DNA of 64,000 bases from Planctomycetota bacterium (GTDB taxonomy: Bacteria > Planctomycetota > PLA2 > JAEUHO01): NCBI GenBank assembly GCA_020631815.1, contig JACKGW010000013.1:24599-88598 (forward strand), read 5' to 3'. Under the pieces are notes generated by a model, which worked only from the letters and a program-made list of their open reading frames with translations, was not told where the DNA came from and did no database searches. Position 1 is the first letter of the stretch; every line of letters begins with the position of its first letter. A program made the position numbers and the translations under genes. Below are positions 10,801-18,354 of the stretch, piece by piece.

Positions 10801-11693
10801 TCGTGCTGGTGGGCGCGATCTACGCCGCCAACCGCATCGCACGGCCGCTGGCCTTCCTCGCTGCCGGTACGCGGCGCGTGGCCACCGGCGACCTCGACGT
10901 CGAGCTGCCCGGTGAGGGCGCCGACGAGATGGGCCAGCTCGTGGCCAACTTCAATGCCATGACGCGCGAGCTGCGCGAGACGACGGCTCGCGCCGTCCAA
11001 GCCGAGCGCGAGAGCGCGTGGCGCAAGATGGCGCGCCAGGTGGCCCACGAGATCAAGAACCCGCTGACACCGATGCGGCTGATGATCCAGCAGATGGAAG
11101 CGGAGGCGATCGACCCGGCGCGGGCGCAGGAGGCCATTCGACGCGCCGCCCCTGTCGTCCTCCGCCAGATCGAGACGCTCACGCGCATTGCCGGCGACTT
11201 CGCCAACTTCGCGCGCCTGCCCAAGCGGCGGCAGACGGAGATCGACCCGACGGCCCTCGTGGAAGAGGTGACGGCGCTGCACAGCGGCACGGCCTCCCGC
11301 GGCGTGGCCGTGACGTGCGAGGTCGAGCGCGGGCTGCCCCCCATCTACTGGGACGAGGAGGAGCTGCGTCGAGCGCTCATCAACCTCGTTCGCAACGGCA
11401 TCCAGGCCATTCGCGGCCGGGGCGTGGTGCGGCTCAAGGCCTACGCCGCCGAGCGCGAGGGTCGGCCGGGGGTGGCGATCTCGATCACCGACACCGGCGT
11501 CGGCATCCCCCGCGAGAACCTCGAGCGCCTGTTCGAGCCCCACTTCTCCACCAAGACGAGCGGCATGGGTCTCGGCCTGGCCATCGTGCGCCGGATCATC
11601 CAGGACAGCGGCGGCACGATCCGCGTGTCCAGCCGCGTCGGCCGCGGCACCATCTTCACCCTTTGGTGGCATACCGCCTGGGAGGGGCGGTAG
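7851..11693 (+). CDS. very large NtrY-like membrane sensor histidine kinase
   Basis: A 1280-residue kinase starting at a GTG that overlaps the previous stop by 4 bp. The N-terminus ends in a lipobox-like LSAC after a hydrophobic stretch. A first outer domain (30-235) is followed by about seven transmembrane helices (245-500), a second outer region (505-770), more helices (770-835), a CACHE-like section (840-960), a helix at about 965-985, HAMP, then HisKA with the phospho-acceptor His1066 in QVAHEIKNPLTPMRL. A HATPase domain follows, with N-box LINLVRNGIQA, DTGVGIP and GMGLGLAIV. The catalytic core is NtrY/NtrB-like, which fits the upstream NtrC-type regulator. Most such kinases have 400-750 residues, so the extra membrane module is the odd part. 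Confidence 0.85.
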   Translation: MTSPGRRARGRRALAVGPLVLVALALSACSASEAAIERTIDARLDRASDVVSREIEGYLDGARLALEELEEAFVRIDDVDERFAAVETIRRRHGLSGLSWEGPGGGAVWAGRPVDPRSLPAPAPWHHSFRAGELGYYDAPTLRALVVGPRPVLGGHASAALILEVRDADARDDPPFEERWRSRLELDAVRLLPPDTAPPAAEAAELTRRVTIRATGMSRETQLVVEVRAHDPEIVGEQLAEESLRERAWLLWLGWAVLVAGLGVLIGFKVRSARWRLVAAAVLVLLARGALACVPVTDALPGLFDAFSPAEFAIDFPLGWLRSPADFALTAIAFLLSILFLAAAVWRLPRPAHPRWRAGTVLGGMVAAGLVTGWWHELVAAAVRGGKTSFFRADSFVPRAGTAFMLLGVVAATAAALLAATAALRVARRAWDRRGRAAWGAGLLLAAGAGAVAWFVALGEGRPDIVVLALPVVASGIVVRDRLFGLALPSRILLVGVASTFLAYPLLWSQVATRDSEQLARTLRHLLATEESNIESMLHALQDAREDPRVRRALESAAAGMPVEGVAYHLWLMSDFRGSGHPCVVSVLDARDHVVDRFSLGALPDTLLLPPAPPVRPEMDDQLDVDHGDGVRLRAVIGRVRIRRDGKPLGAVVFTAPDRLDMEVRGLHDGLRAVASDESDDDAATARPQFAELRGGAVLRASDPTVSRRADRFGPPDLLDLQREGSESGEGRGRALAWRDDDFQGYAQYTRSRGSVHAIRRARPGFGEAMLALSRVILLGVGLASVAALLALVVSLRGFRPQLHHRILVSYFIISVIPLVLLGLASARDARTRFERRLDARLGTDLARMRGQLERLGGQLHERADSASLQRWTPQTGHDTVLYDAEGVVQAASRPGLLTADLLPDRLPAEVYRATVLEKRRLLQQHADYAGRPVWFGYEPVLDSTGHTRATVGIPLLYDQDRLDEEVTVSGSVLMAAYLLTLVLVLVGAIYAANRIARPLAFLAAGTRRVATGDLDVELPGEGADEMGQLVANFNAMTRELRETTARAVQAERESAWRKMARQVAHEIKNPLTPMRLMIQQMEAEAIDPARAQEAIRRAAPVVLRQIETLTRIAGDFANFARLPKRRQTEIDPTALVEEVTALHSGTASRGVAVTCEVERGLPPIYWDEEELRRALINLVRNGIQAIRGRGVVRLKAYAAEREGRPGVAISITDTGVGIPRENLERLFEPHFSTKTSGMGLGLAIVRRIIQDSGGTIRVSSRVGRGTIFTLWWHTAWEGR

Positions 11694-11747
11694 TCTCTCC
11701 GGCCAGCGCCACGGGGCGGCGCGGGGCAGTCAAACCGGAGGTGACCC

Positions 11748-14546
11748 GTGGAGGGCGACACCAAGAAGCCGCCGCCGTTCTTTTGTCCGGCGTGCGGCCA
11801 GAAGCACCGCGCCCCCATCGACAACCTGCTGGCCAACCCGGGCGCCGTGCTGCGCGTCTCGTGCTCGGGGTGCACGAAGCGGCTGGCCGTGAGCCTGAAC
11901 GCCGACGGGACCCTGGCCTGCACGCTGGCGTCCGATACGACGGCCGACGTGACGGCACCGGCACCGGCGCCGGAGGCCGCTCCCGCGCCCAAGGCGCAGA
12001 AGGCGTCCAAGTCGTCGGGACGCGACAAGGGAGGCTCGCGGGGCAAGAAGGGCAAGCGGTCGTCCGCTGCCAGCTCGACCGCGGTCCCGGCGCCCGCCTC
12101 GTCGGACACGGCCGTCGGCAAGTCGACGGCTCCGCTGCAAGCGGACGCCGCTGCAGCTGTCGACGAGGACGGTGACCCGGCCCCCGTAGCGGGTTCGGAG
12201 TTCGAGGAGGGCGAGCACGTCGGTCGCTACCTCATCGAGCATGCCATCGCCGCAGGCGGCACGTCGGTCGTCTACCGCGCGTTCGACCCCACGACCAACC
12301 GCACGGTCGCCCTCAAGATCCTCAAGAAGGGTCTGGCCGACGCGATGCGCGAGCGCTTCCTGCGCGAGATCGAGGTCCAGGCCAACATCCGCCACCAGAA
12401 CATCATGCCGGTGTTCGATCGCGGCGCGCTCCCCGACGGCCGACCGTTCTTCACCATGGAGCTCCTCTACCGACCGATCACGCTGGAGGAGATCGCCGAC
12501 CGCCGCCTGCAGGGCACGTTGACCAAGACGGCTTCGCTTCGTCCGCTGCAAGAGCTCGAGGGGCTCGTCAAGTCGGTCTTGGTGCCGGTCGCCGAGGGCA
12601 TCTACGTGGCCAACGTCGAGAACGGCGTGATCCACCGCGACCTCAAGCCCGGCAACGTGCTCGTCGACAGCCGCACGCTGCGGCCCTACGTGATCGACTT
12701 CGGGATCTGCCACGTCCTCGAGAAGAAGGGAGCAGCAGGCCACGCGGTCGTCGCCCCCACCACGGAAGACGCCGGCATCGTTGGCACCCCGCGCTTCTTG
12801 GCGCCGGAGCAGGTCACCGGCGCGGTCAATGCGCGCACGGACGTCTGGGGCCTGGGCTCGCTGCTGCGCTACGCGGTCACGGGTGAGCCGCCCATAGCGG
12901 GTGCAGCCAGCATCACGCGCGCCGAGCTCGGCCGCCGCTTGGCCCAGCTGCGCGAAGCGCGCGCATCGGCCGAGCGCAAGAACGAGACGAGCAAGCTCGA
13001 GCTGATCGACGAGAAGCTCGCACGGCTCGAAGAACCCGATCTGCGCACGATCGACGACATCTTCCGCGATGCGCGTGATGCCCGCTACGCGCCGCTGCCC
13101 GTCAGCACGCCGTCGCCCGTCGCGGCCGTCATCAACAAGTCCATGGCGGCCAGCCCTGCTGATCGCTACGTCAATGCGCGCCAGCTCGTGGCGGACCTCT
13201 CGTCGTGGCTCGAAGGCGGGAGCGTGCGTGCGCTTCGCGAGGTGGGCGGCAAGGCCGCCGCCGTGGAGTCCGCGCGACGCGCCGTCCAGCGCCATCTCAT
13301 GACGGCGCTCGTCGCGGTGCTGGGCATTGCGGCCGGCTACCTGATCGGCAAGGTCCTCGCCGGCACGCCCCAGTCCCCGCCCTCCTCCCGCGTCGCCGAC
13401 GTGGAGAACGACGTCGAGAGCCTCGAGGGCCACCTGGACCGCATCCGCCTGTCGCTTGCCGCCGGACGTCTCACGCCCCTCGAGCAGCGTCTCCTGTTCG
13501 AGACGCTCGCCGAGCGCCAGCAGGCGTTCGAGACGCGCATGCGTGGCGAGCCGGACGTGCCGCGCGTGCGCTCCGTGCGCGACCGCATGCGGTTCGTCAC
13601 CAACCGCTACGCCCCGGCGTTGCTGTTCGTGGACCTGCCCGAGGGCGTCACGGCCGAGGCGCGCTGCCGCCTGGCAGGCTTCGCGACGTCGACCACCCTG
13701 GCGCCGGGCCCCAACCGCCTTGCCCCGGGCCTCTACGACATCGACATCCAGCCGGGCGACATCCGCATCCCGCTGGCCGTCCCGATGCAGATCCGCGAGT
13801 CCAGCCTGGAGGCGCAGCCGGACAAGGAGCCGGCGTGGAGCACGCTCCGGCTGCCGATCGCGCCGGCGAACGTGCCGCGCGACGTCGTGCTGGTGGCGGG
13901 CGGGCGCGTCCAGGCCCGCGACGTACCCTTCGGCCCGTCCTCGCCGGCCGAGGACGTGGCCCCGTTCTTCCTCGGGCGCGCCGAGGTGACCAACCAGGAC
14001 TACGCCGCGTGGCTGCGCACGCTGCCGCCCGAGGAGCGCGGCGAGCGCGCGCCGCTCTCCGGCATCACCGTGGGTCCGGAAGACGGCGGCGTGCAGGTCA
14101 CCAACGGTGCCGACCTGCGCCCCGTGGTCGGCATCCGTCCGACGGATGCGCGGGCGTACGCGGCCTGGCGCGCCGAGCGCGACGGCCAGCCATGGCGCCT
14201 GCCGACCGAGGCCGAGTGGGTGCTCGCCGCGGGCGGGGCGCTGGGCTACACGCTGCCAGGCGGTCTCGCGGGCGAGCGCGACGACGCGCACTTGATCCCG
14301 CCGCTCGCCGACGCCGGCGGCCACACGCGCGACATCTCGCCCTACGGCGCGCGCGGCATGCTGGGCAACGCACGCGAGATGGTCACGCCGTCCATCCGTA
14401 CGTCCACCGAGGGGGACGTCGTGGTCAAGGGTGCCGGTGTCGGCGAAGCGCCCGACGCGGGCGCGATCTACGCGTGGCGTGTGCTGGGCGCGGGCGACCG
14501 CGAGCCCTCGACCGGGCTGCGACTCGCGCGCAACCTCACTCGTTAG
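11748..14546 (+). CDS. membrane Ser/Thr protein kinase with zinc-ribbon N-terminus and FGE-like outer domain
   Basis: A 932-residue protein with a GTG start preceded by CCGGAGGTGA. Residues 13-45 hold two CxxC knuckles (CPACGQ and CSGC). A Pro/Ala/Lys linker leads to a Hanks-type kinase at about 158-480: Gly-rich loop AGGTSVVYRAF, VALK lysine, HRDLKPGN at 296-303, DFG, and GTPRFLAPEQ. A single helix near 516-538 would place the rest outside the cytoplasm. The C-terminal 190 residues follow the FGE-sulfatase fold (RAEVTNQDYAAW, WRLPTEAEWVLAA, GLRLAR). That domain has no cysteine and reads GNAREM where active members read GNVWEW. I infer it binds a ligand rather than making formylglycine. Confidence 0.85.
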   Translation: MEGDTKKPPPFFCPACGQKHRAPIDNLLANPGAVLRVSCSGCTKRLAVSLNADGTLACTLASDTTADVTAPAPAPEAAPAPKAQKASKSSGRDKGGSRGKKGKRSSAASSTAVPAPASSDTAVGKSTAPLQADAAAAVDEDGDPAPVAGSEFEEGEHVGRYLIEHAIAAGGTSVVYRAFDPTTNRTVALKILKKGLADAMRERFLREIEVQANIRHQNIMPVFDRGALPDGRPFFTMELLYRPITLEEIADRRLQGTLTKTASLRPLQELEGLVKSVLVPVAEGIYVANVENGVIHRDLKPGNVLVDSRTLRPYVIDFGICHVLEKKGAAGHAVVAPTTEDAGIVGTPRFLAPEQVTGAVNARTDVWGLGSLLRYAVTGEPPIAGAASITRAELGRRLAQLREARASAERKNETSKLELIDEKLARLEEPDLRTIDDIFRDARDARYAPLPVSTPSPVAAVINKSMAASPADRYVNARQLVADLSSWLEGGSVRALREVGGKAAAVESARRAVQRHLMTALVAVLGIAAGYLIGKVLAGTPQSPPSSRVADVENDVESLEGHLDRIRLSLAAGRLTPLEQRLLFETLAERQQAFETRMRGEPDVPRVRSVRDRMRFVTNRYAPALLFVDLPEGVTAEARCRLAGFATSTTLAPGPNRLAPGLYDIDIQPGDIRIPLAVPMQIRESSLEAQPDKEPAWSTLRLPIAPANVPRDVVLVAGGRVQARDVPFGPSSPAEDVAPFFLGRAEVTNQDYAAWLRTLPPEERGERAPLSGITVGPEDGGVQVTNGADLRPVVGIRPTDARAYAAWRAERDGQPWRLPTEAEWVLAAGGALGYTLPGGLAGERDDAHLIPPLADAGGHTRDISPYGARGMLGNAREMVTPSIRTSTEGDVVVKGAGVGEAPDAGAIYAWRVLGAGDREPSTGLRLARNLTR

Positions 14547-14555
14547 GACATGGGC

Positions 14556-14873
14556 TCAGTCGTGCGCGTGCCCGGGTTCGGGTGCCGACTCGCCGTGCCC
14601 CGGCTCGGCGTGGTCGCCCTCACCGTCCGCGTGGGACTCGTGGTCGGGGTTGACCTCGGCGAAACCGGTGCCGCGCGCGTAGGCGAACATGCCCCAGCCG
14701 AGCAGCGCGATGACCGCGATCCACACGACGGGCCAGACATAGAGCGCCGTGGGCGCCGTGGTCGCGAAGTCCTCCGCCGCCGGCGTGATGCTGCGCTCGG
14801 CCGGCTCGGGGGGGATCACGGCGGGGCCGTCGTCGTGGGGCGCGTCGTGCGACTCGTCGTGGGCGTGTCCCAT
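14556..14873 (-). CDS. His-rich single-pass membrane protein
   Basis: A 105-residue protein starting at the ATG at 14873; in-frame codons further upstream encode only Arg/Gly-rich sequence. One transmembrane helix (about 66-86, YVWPVVWIAVIALLGWGMFA) is flanked by two acidic, His-rich tails: MGHAHDESHDAPHDD at the start and HGESAPEPGHAHD at the end. The His/Asp pattern suggests metal binding or pH sensing, but I know no named family. It converges on the Ser/Thr kinase gene with only 9 bp between stops and lies 26 bp downstream of the next minus-strand gene, so it is probably the last gene of that operon. Confidence 0.6.
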   Translation of the reverse strand: MGHAHDESHDAPHDDGPAVIPPEPAERSITPAAEDFATTAPTALYVWPVVWIAVIALLGWGMFAYARGTGFAEVNPDHESHADGEGDHAEPGHGESAPEPGHAHD

Positions 14874-14899
14874 GCTCGGCTCCTTGCGCGGGCCTGGCG

Positions 14900-15628
14900 T
14901 CAGAAGGACCCCAGCCACCGCCATGCGTCGTCCACCTCGTCGCTCGGCGTTCCCGGCGCGAGGTCGAGCACCCACGGCAAGCCGCGCGGCGCCCGGTCGG
15001 AGAACGTACCCCACGGGAGCCCACCCTCCTCGGGATGGGCGCCCTCCCGCCCGCTGGACGTACGACCTGCCACGCGCAGCCAGGCGACCCGCGTGAGGAC
15101 GCTGGCCAAGGCGTCCGGCGCCTCCGGGCCGCCGACGTCCCGGGCCCGCTCGACGGCGGCAGCGACGTCGAACACCACGCCCAAGGCCGGCAGGTCGTCG
15201 AGCAGCCAGCCGAGCTCGTCGGCTCCGAGCAGATCGCCCGCCCCGCCCGTGAGGACGGCCAGCGGCACCCCGCGTCGGAGCGGGCCGTAGAGGCGCCTCG
15301 CAAGGCGGTCGACGGCCGGCGCGCTGTCCTCGCCCTCGCGCGGTCGACGCCCGCCGCGGACGGCCACCCAGGAGGCCCGGGCCCGGCTGGCCTCGTCGGC
15401 CGCCGCCTCCAAGCGCCCCTCGTCGGGCGCCTCGGACGTACCGGGCACGGCCCAGCCGAGGAGGCGCGAGCCTCTCGCCCGGAGGCCTTCACCCAGCCGC
15501 GTGGGGCGATCGGCGCCGTGGCCGACCACGACGACGTCGGGCCGCCACGCATCGAGCCACCCGAGGACGGCCTCGCTGGCAGGCCGCTCGCCGAGCGGCG
15601 CGGTCGAGAGGCCCATGGCTCGCTTCAC
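14900..15628 (-). CDS. hypothetical protein, possibly TIM-barrel sugar isomerase-like
   Basis: A 242-residue protein from a GTG at 15628 that overlaps the HAD-phosphatase stop (GTGA); an ATG four codons later is also possible. The sequence alternates strands and helices, for example PDVVVVGHGAD, VPLAVLTGGAG, ADELGWLLDDLPALGVVFDVAAAV and VAWLRVAG. The order of these pieces recalls the last four strands of xylose-isomerase-like TIM barrels, where a conserved Asp follows the LGVVFD strand. No metal-ligand set is complete enough to claim activity. Coupling to a sugar-phosphatase-type gene fits a carbohydrate role. The assignment is tentative and the gene itself is well supported by frame and codon use. 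Confidence 0.55.
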   Translation of the reverse strand: MKRAMGLSTAPLGERPASEAVLGWLDAWRPDVVVVGHGADRPTRLGEGLRARGSRLLGWAVPGTSEAPDEGRLEAAADEASRARASWVAVRGGRRPREGEDSAPAVDRLARRLYGPLRRGVPLAVLTGGAGDLLGADELGWLLDDLPALGVVFDVAAAVERARDVGGPEAPDALASVLTRVAWLRVAGRTSSGREGAHPEEGGLPWGTFSDRAPRGLPWVLDLAPGTPSDEVDDAWRWLGSF

Positions 15629-16539
15629 GCGCGCTCGCCGGCAGCTCCGTCGGTCGGCAGCGGCGCACCCTGCTCCACCCACTGGGCAATCCCGTCCTCG
15701 TCGTTCGAGGCCAGCACGAGGTCGGCATGCGCCTTGGCCGCAGCAACGGCGTTGCCCATGGCGATCGCCAGGCCGGCCGCTTCGAGCATCGGCAGGTCGT
15801 TGACGTGGTCCCCGATCGCGATGGCGCGCTCGGCGGGCACGCCGTGCCGCTCGGCCAGCCACACGAGGGCTTCCGCCTTGCCGCGCGATGCCGCTTGGAT
15901 CTCGAGCATGTGGAGACGCGAGTGGCGGTACGGACGGAACAAGCTGAGCGGGAACGTCTCGCGGCGCAGCTGCGCGGCGGCCTCGGCAGAGAGCACGCTC
16001 CACGCCGACTCGTGCGGCGGAACCTCGCCGTCGAAGGCCACCGGCAGGTCGAAGAACAGCGTCATGCGCAGCAAGCCGTGCAGCGGCATCTCGTGCCAGC
16101 CCTCGGCGAAGCGGACGTTGCTGTACCAGGCGGCCACGCTCGGGTGGTCCGCGTGCTCGCTGGCGACCGTCCACTTCGTGGTCGCTTCGTGCCGGAAGCC
16201 GAAGTCGGCGCGGGCTTCCACGGGCGCGAGGTCGTGCACGCGCTCGGGTGCCAAGTCGATGAGGCGTTCCGGCTCGCCGCCGGCCGGTCCGATCCACGAG
16301 CCGTTGTAGGCGACGATCGGCGTCTCCAGGCCGAGGTCGTCGTGGACTTCGCTCACGCCCTGGGGGCTTCGACCCGTGCACAGCACGACCATGAGGCCGG
16401 CATCGGCGAGCTGGCGCACGGCGCGATGCGTGCGCGGCGTGACCTGGCCATGGTCGTCGAGCAGCGTGCCGTCCATGTCCAGCAGCACGGCGTCAAACTG
16501 CTCGCGGAGGCGGCCCAGACCAAGCTCCGGGGCTCTCAT
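15625..16539 (-). CDS. HAD-superfamily hydrolase, Cof/YidA type
   Basis: A 304-residue Cof-type phosphatase. Motif I LLDMDGTLL supplies the nucleophile and acid Asp residues near residue 20, motif II VVLCTGRS follows near 52, motif III is a Lys in RGKAEALVWLAERHG, and motif IV is GDHVNDLPML near 250. The large C2 cap between motifs II and III is present. Family members hydrolyse sugar phosphates, flavin mononucleotide or related small phosphates in the cytoplasm; the substrate cannot be read from the sequence. I chose the ATG at 16539 because the one nine codons upstream adds no conserved residues. It heads a minus-strand group of three overlapping or close genes. Confidence 0.88.
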   Translation of the reverse strand: MRAPELGLGRLREQFDAVLLDMDGTLLDDHGQVTPRTHRAVRQLADAGLMVVLCTGRSPQGVSEVHDDLGLETPIVAYNGSWIGPAGGEPERLIDLAPERVHDLAPVEARADFGFRHEATTKWTVASEHADHPSVAAWYSNVRFAEGWHEMPLHGLLRMTLFFDLPVAFDGEVPPHESAWSVLSAEAAAQLRRETFPLSLFRPYRHSRLHMLEIQAASRGKAEALVWLAERHGVPAERAIAIGDHVNDLPMLEAAGLAIAMGNAVAAAKAHADLVLASNDEDGIAQWVEQGAPLPTDGAAGERA

Positions 16540-16637
16540 GGGCGTGCCGTCCGCGGGTAGCGCCACGCGTGCAGGTCGGAGGACCCTCGCGCACCCGATG
16601 GGGAGACGGGCGCCGCGGGTCGGCTCGTCAGGGCGAA

Positions 16638-16703
16638 GGCGCCGCCAAGCGATCCGCGACGACTCGTAGCCGAGCTACTCGAGGAGCGGATCGCGCCGGC
16701 GCC
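16638..16703. repeat. nested dyad between divergent genes
   Basis: A roughly symmetric structure lies in the 285-bp divergent gap between the HAD gene and the next plus-strand gene. Perfect 9-bp arms GCGATCCGC (16649-16657) and GCGGATCGC (16686-16694) enclose a 5-bp hairpin GTAGC-CGA-GCTAC, and GGCGCC hexamers flank the arms on both sides. It could be an operator or a cruciform; there is no T run. Nothing else was seen in this gap. Confidence 0.35.
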
Positions 16704-16824
16704 GCCGAGCACTCGGCGAGTCGCACGCGCGCACCCCTGGAGGTGAACGATTACCATCGCGGGTGCTGTACCACGAGGTGAGGCGGGGGCTCCCCCTCGG
16801 CGGCAGCGTCCTGGAGCGTGACCG

Positions 16825-18297
16825 TTGACCCAGCCTCCGCCTGACTCGCCCGCCCCGCGGCGCCGTCGTCGCGCCCTCGCGTTGGCCCTGCTCCCGGCGT
16901 TCGCCGGCGTGGCGTACGCCCTGGCCGTGACGCTGGGCAGCGGTACACCGCCGCTGCTCGAGACGGCACCTTCGGACGCCGCGTGGGTCGAGCGCTGGCG
17001 GAACCTCTCCGTGCTCGCCGTCTTCGGTGCCATGCGCGAGCCGGCGCTTCCCGACGGCAAGCGACCGGACGCCTTCGACTACGTGCGGGCGCTCGGCGAG
17101 CGGGTCAACGTGCCCGACCTCGTCGGCGTCAACCCCGAGGCCGCCGTCCTGCGCTGGCGGCAGGAGCCCTATGGGCCCTTCCCGCGCGAGGGCTTCACGC
17201 TGCCGCTCGACGACGCCGGGCGCTTCGAGAAGCGCTTTCGCGAGCACGGCATCGACCTGACGACGCCCCGGCATGCGATGTGGCTTCGCGTGCGCGGTGA
17301 CCTCGCGAGCATCACGACGACTCCACCGGACGCCAGCGACCCGGGCGCGCGCTTCGAGCTGCCCTCCGAAGGCGAAGACCTCGCCGTCGTCGCCGACGTC
17401 CCGCGGCTCGTGGCCCTCGCTCTGGCGGAGATGGGGAGCGGGACGTACGACGCCCTGCTTGCCGGGCTCGGCGTGACGCGCACGGACCCCGCGGCGCTCG
17501 CCGCCGATCCCACGCTCCCGCCGATCCAGGGCATCGAGCGGCTGGCGCGCATCCCCGCGGCCTGGCAGACCGCCCGGTACTGGTTCCACATCGGTGATCA
17601 GCAGACGCTGCCCTCCGCCCACGTCGAGCTGCGGCTGGCCGACGGTCCGTTCGCGGCTGCGTGGAGGAAGCTGGTCGCGGGCGTAGGCGAGCGCTTCGAG
17701 TGGACGCCTCCCCCCGACCCCGACCTGCGCCTCTGGGCTTCGCTCTCCGGCGGTACCGCGCCGGACCTGCTCCGCTTGGCGGCGTGGTCCGTCGGCGCGC
17801 ATGTGCCGGAGCTCGACGCACTCGCACCGGAGGAGCTCGGCCGCACCGCGGGCGCCTGGCCCGCGAGCGGCTGGGTCATGATGCGCGCCCAGGGCCGGGA
17901 GCGGTCCGCCCTCGCAACGGCGGCGCACGGTGGCGAGCCGCCGACGCCCCGCTGGTTCCACCTCGACGCCGAGGGCGACTCGGAGGTGCGCCGGACGCCG
18001 GGCCCGTGGCACGTCGTGGCCGGGGGCGAGGAGGGCGATCGCGCCGCGGCCCGCCTCGGGGCCCACCTCGTCACGGGCGGCGGCACGCGCGACGCGGAGC
18101 GACCCGAAGAGGCCGAGCGACCGGGCCGACGGCTGCTGCGGGCCGTGCTGCGTCGCAGCGCGGCGTGGGAGGTGATCGGCCCCACGCTGCTGACCGGCGG
18201 CGCGCTTCTCGCCCCGTTCGACGGCCGCCCCCTGGTCCTCGACGTCCGGGCCACCGAGGACGCACTGCTCGTCTTCATCCACGTCCACGACAGCTGA
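16825..18297 (+). CDS. hypothetical membrane-anchored protein
   Basis: A 490-residue protein whose best start is a TTG at 16825, 10 bp after GGAG. A basic N-terminus and one helix (about 17-36) anchor it, and the rest should be outside the cytoplasm. I recognise no domain. The outer part is moderately acidic, with regular alternation and several short hydrophobic strands (for example DLAVVADVPRLVALALAEMG and LVLDVRATEDALLVFIHVHD at the very end). The general look is like the planctomycete DUF3352-type anchored proteins, which is only a resemblance. It sits 57 bp upstream of priA in the same direction and may be co-transcribed. Confidence 0.6.
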   Translation: MTQPPPDSPAPRRRRRALALALLPAFAGVAYALAVTLGSGTPPLLETAPSDAAWVERWRNLSVLAVFGAMREPALPDGKRPDAFDYVRALGERVNVPDLVGVNPEAAVLRWRQEPYGPFPREGFTLPLDDAGRFEKRFREHGIDLTTPRHAMWLRVRGDLASITTTPPDASDPGARFELPSEGEDLAVVADVPRLVALALAEMGSGTYDALLAGLGVTRTDPAALAADPTLPPIQGIERLARIPAAWQTARYWFHIGDQQTLPSAHVELRLADGPFAAAWRKLVAGVGERFEWTPPPDPDLRLWASLSGGTAPDLLRLAAWSVGAHVPELDALAPEELGRTAGAWPASGWVMMRAQGRERSALATAAHGGEPPTPRWFHLDAEGDSEVRRTPGPWHVVAGGEEGDRAAARLGAHLVTGGGTRDAERPEEAERPGRRLLRAVLRRSAAWEVIGPTLLTGGALLAPFDGRPLVLDVRATEDALLVFIHVHDS

Positions 18298-18354
18298 GGC
18301 CTGGGTCCCTGGGCTCCGGGGGCCGACGGAGGGGAGGCGTACCCTGGCCGCCCC

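Noticed and set aside
14900..16381. 493-residue minus-strand frame covering the HAD gene
   Set aside because: The part upstream of 15628 is an antiparallel-frame shadow of the HAD phosphatase, which has all four catalytic motifs.
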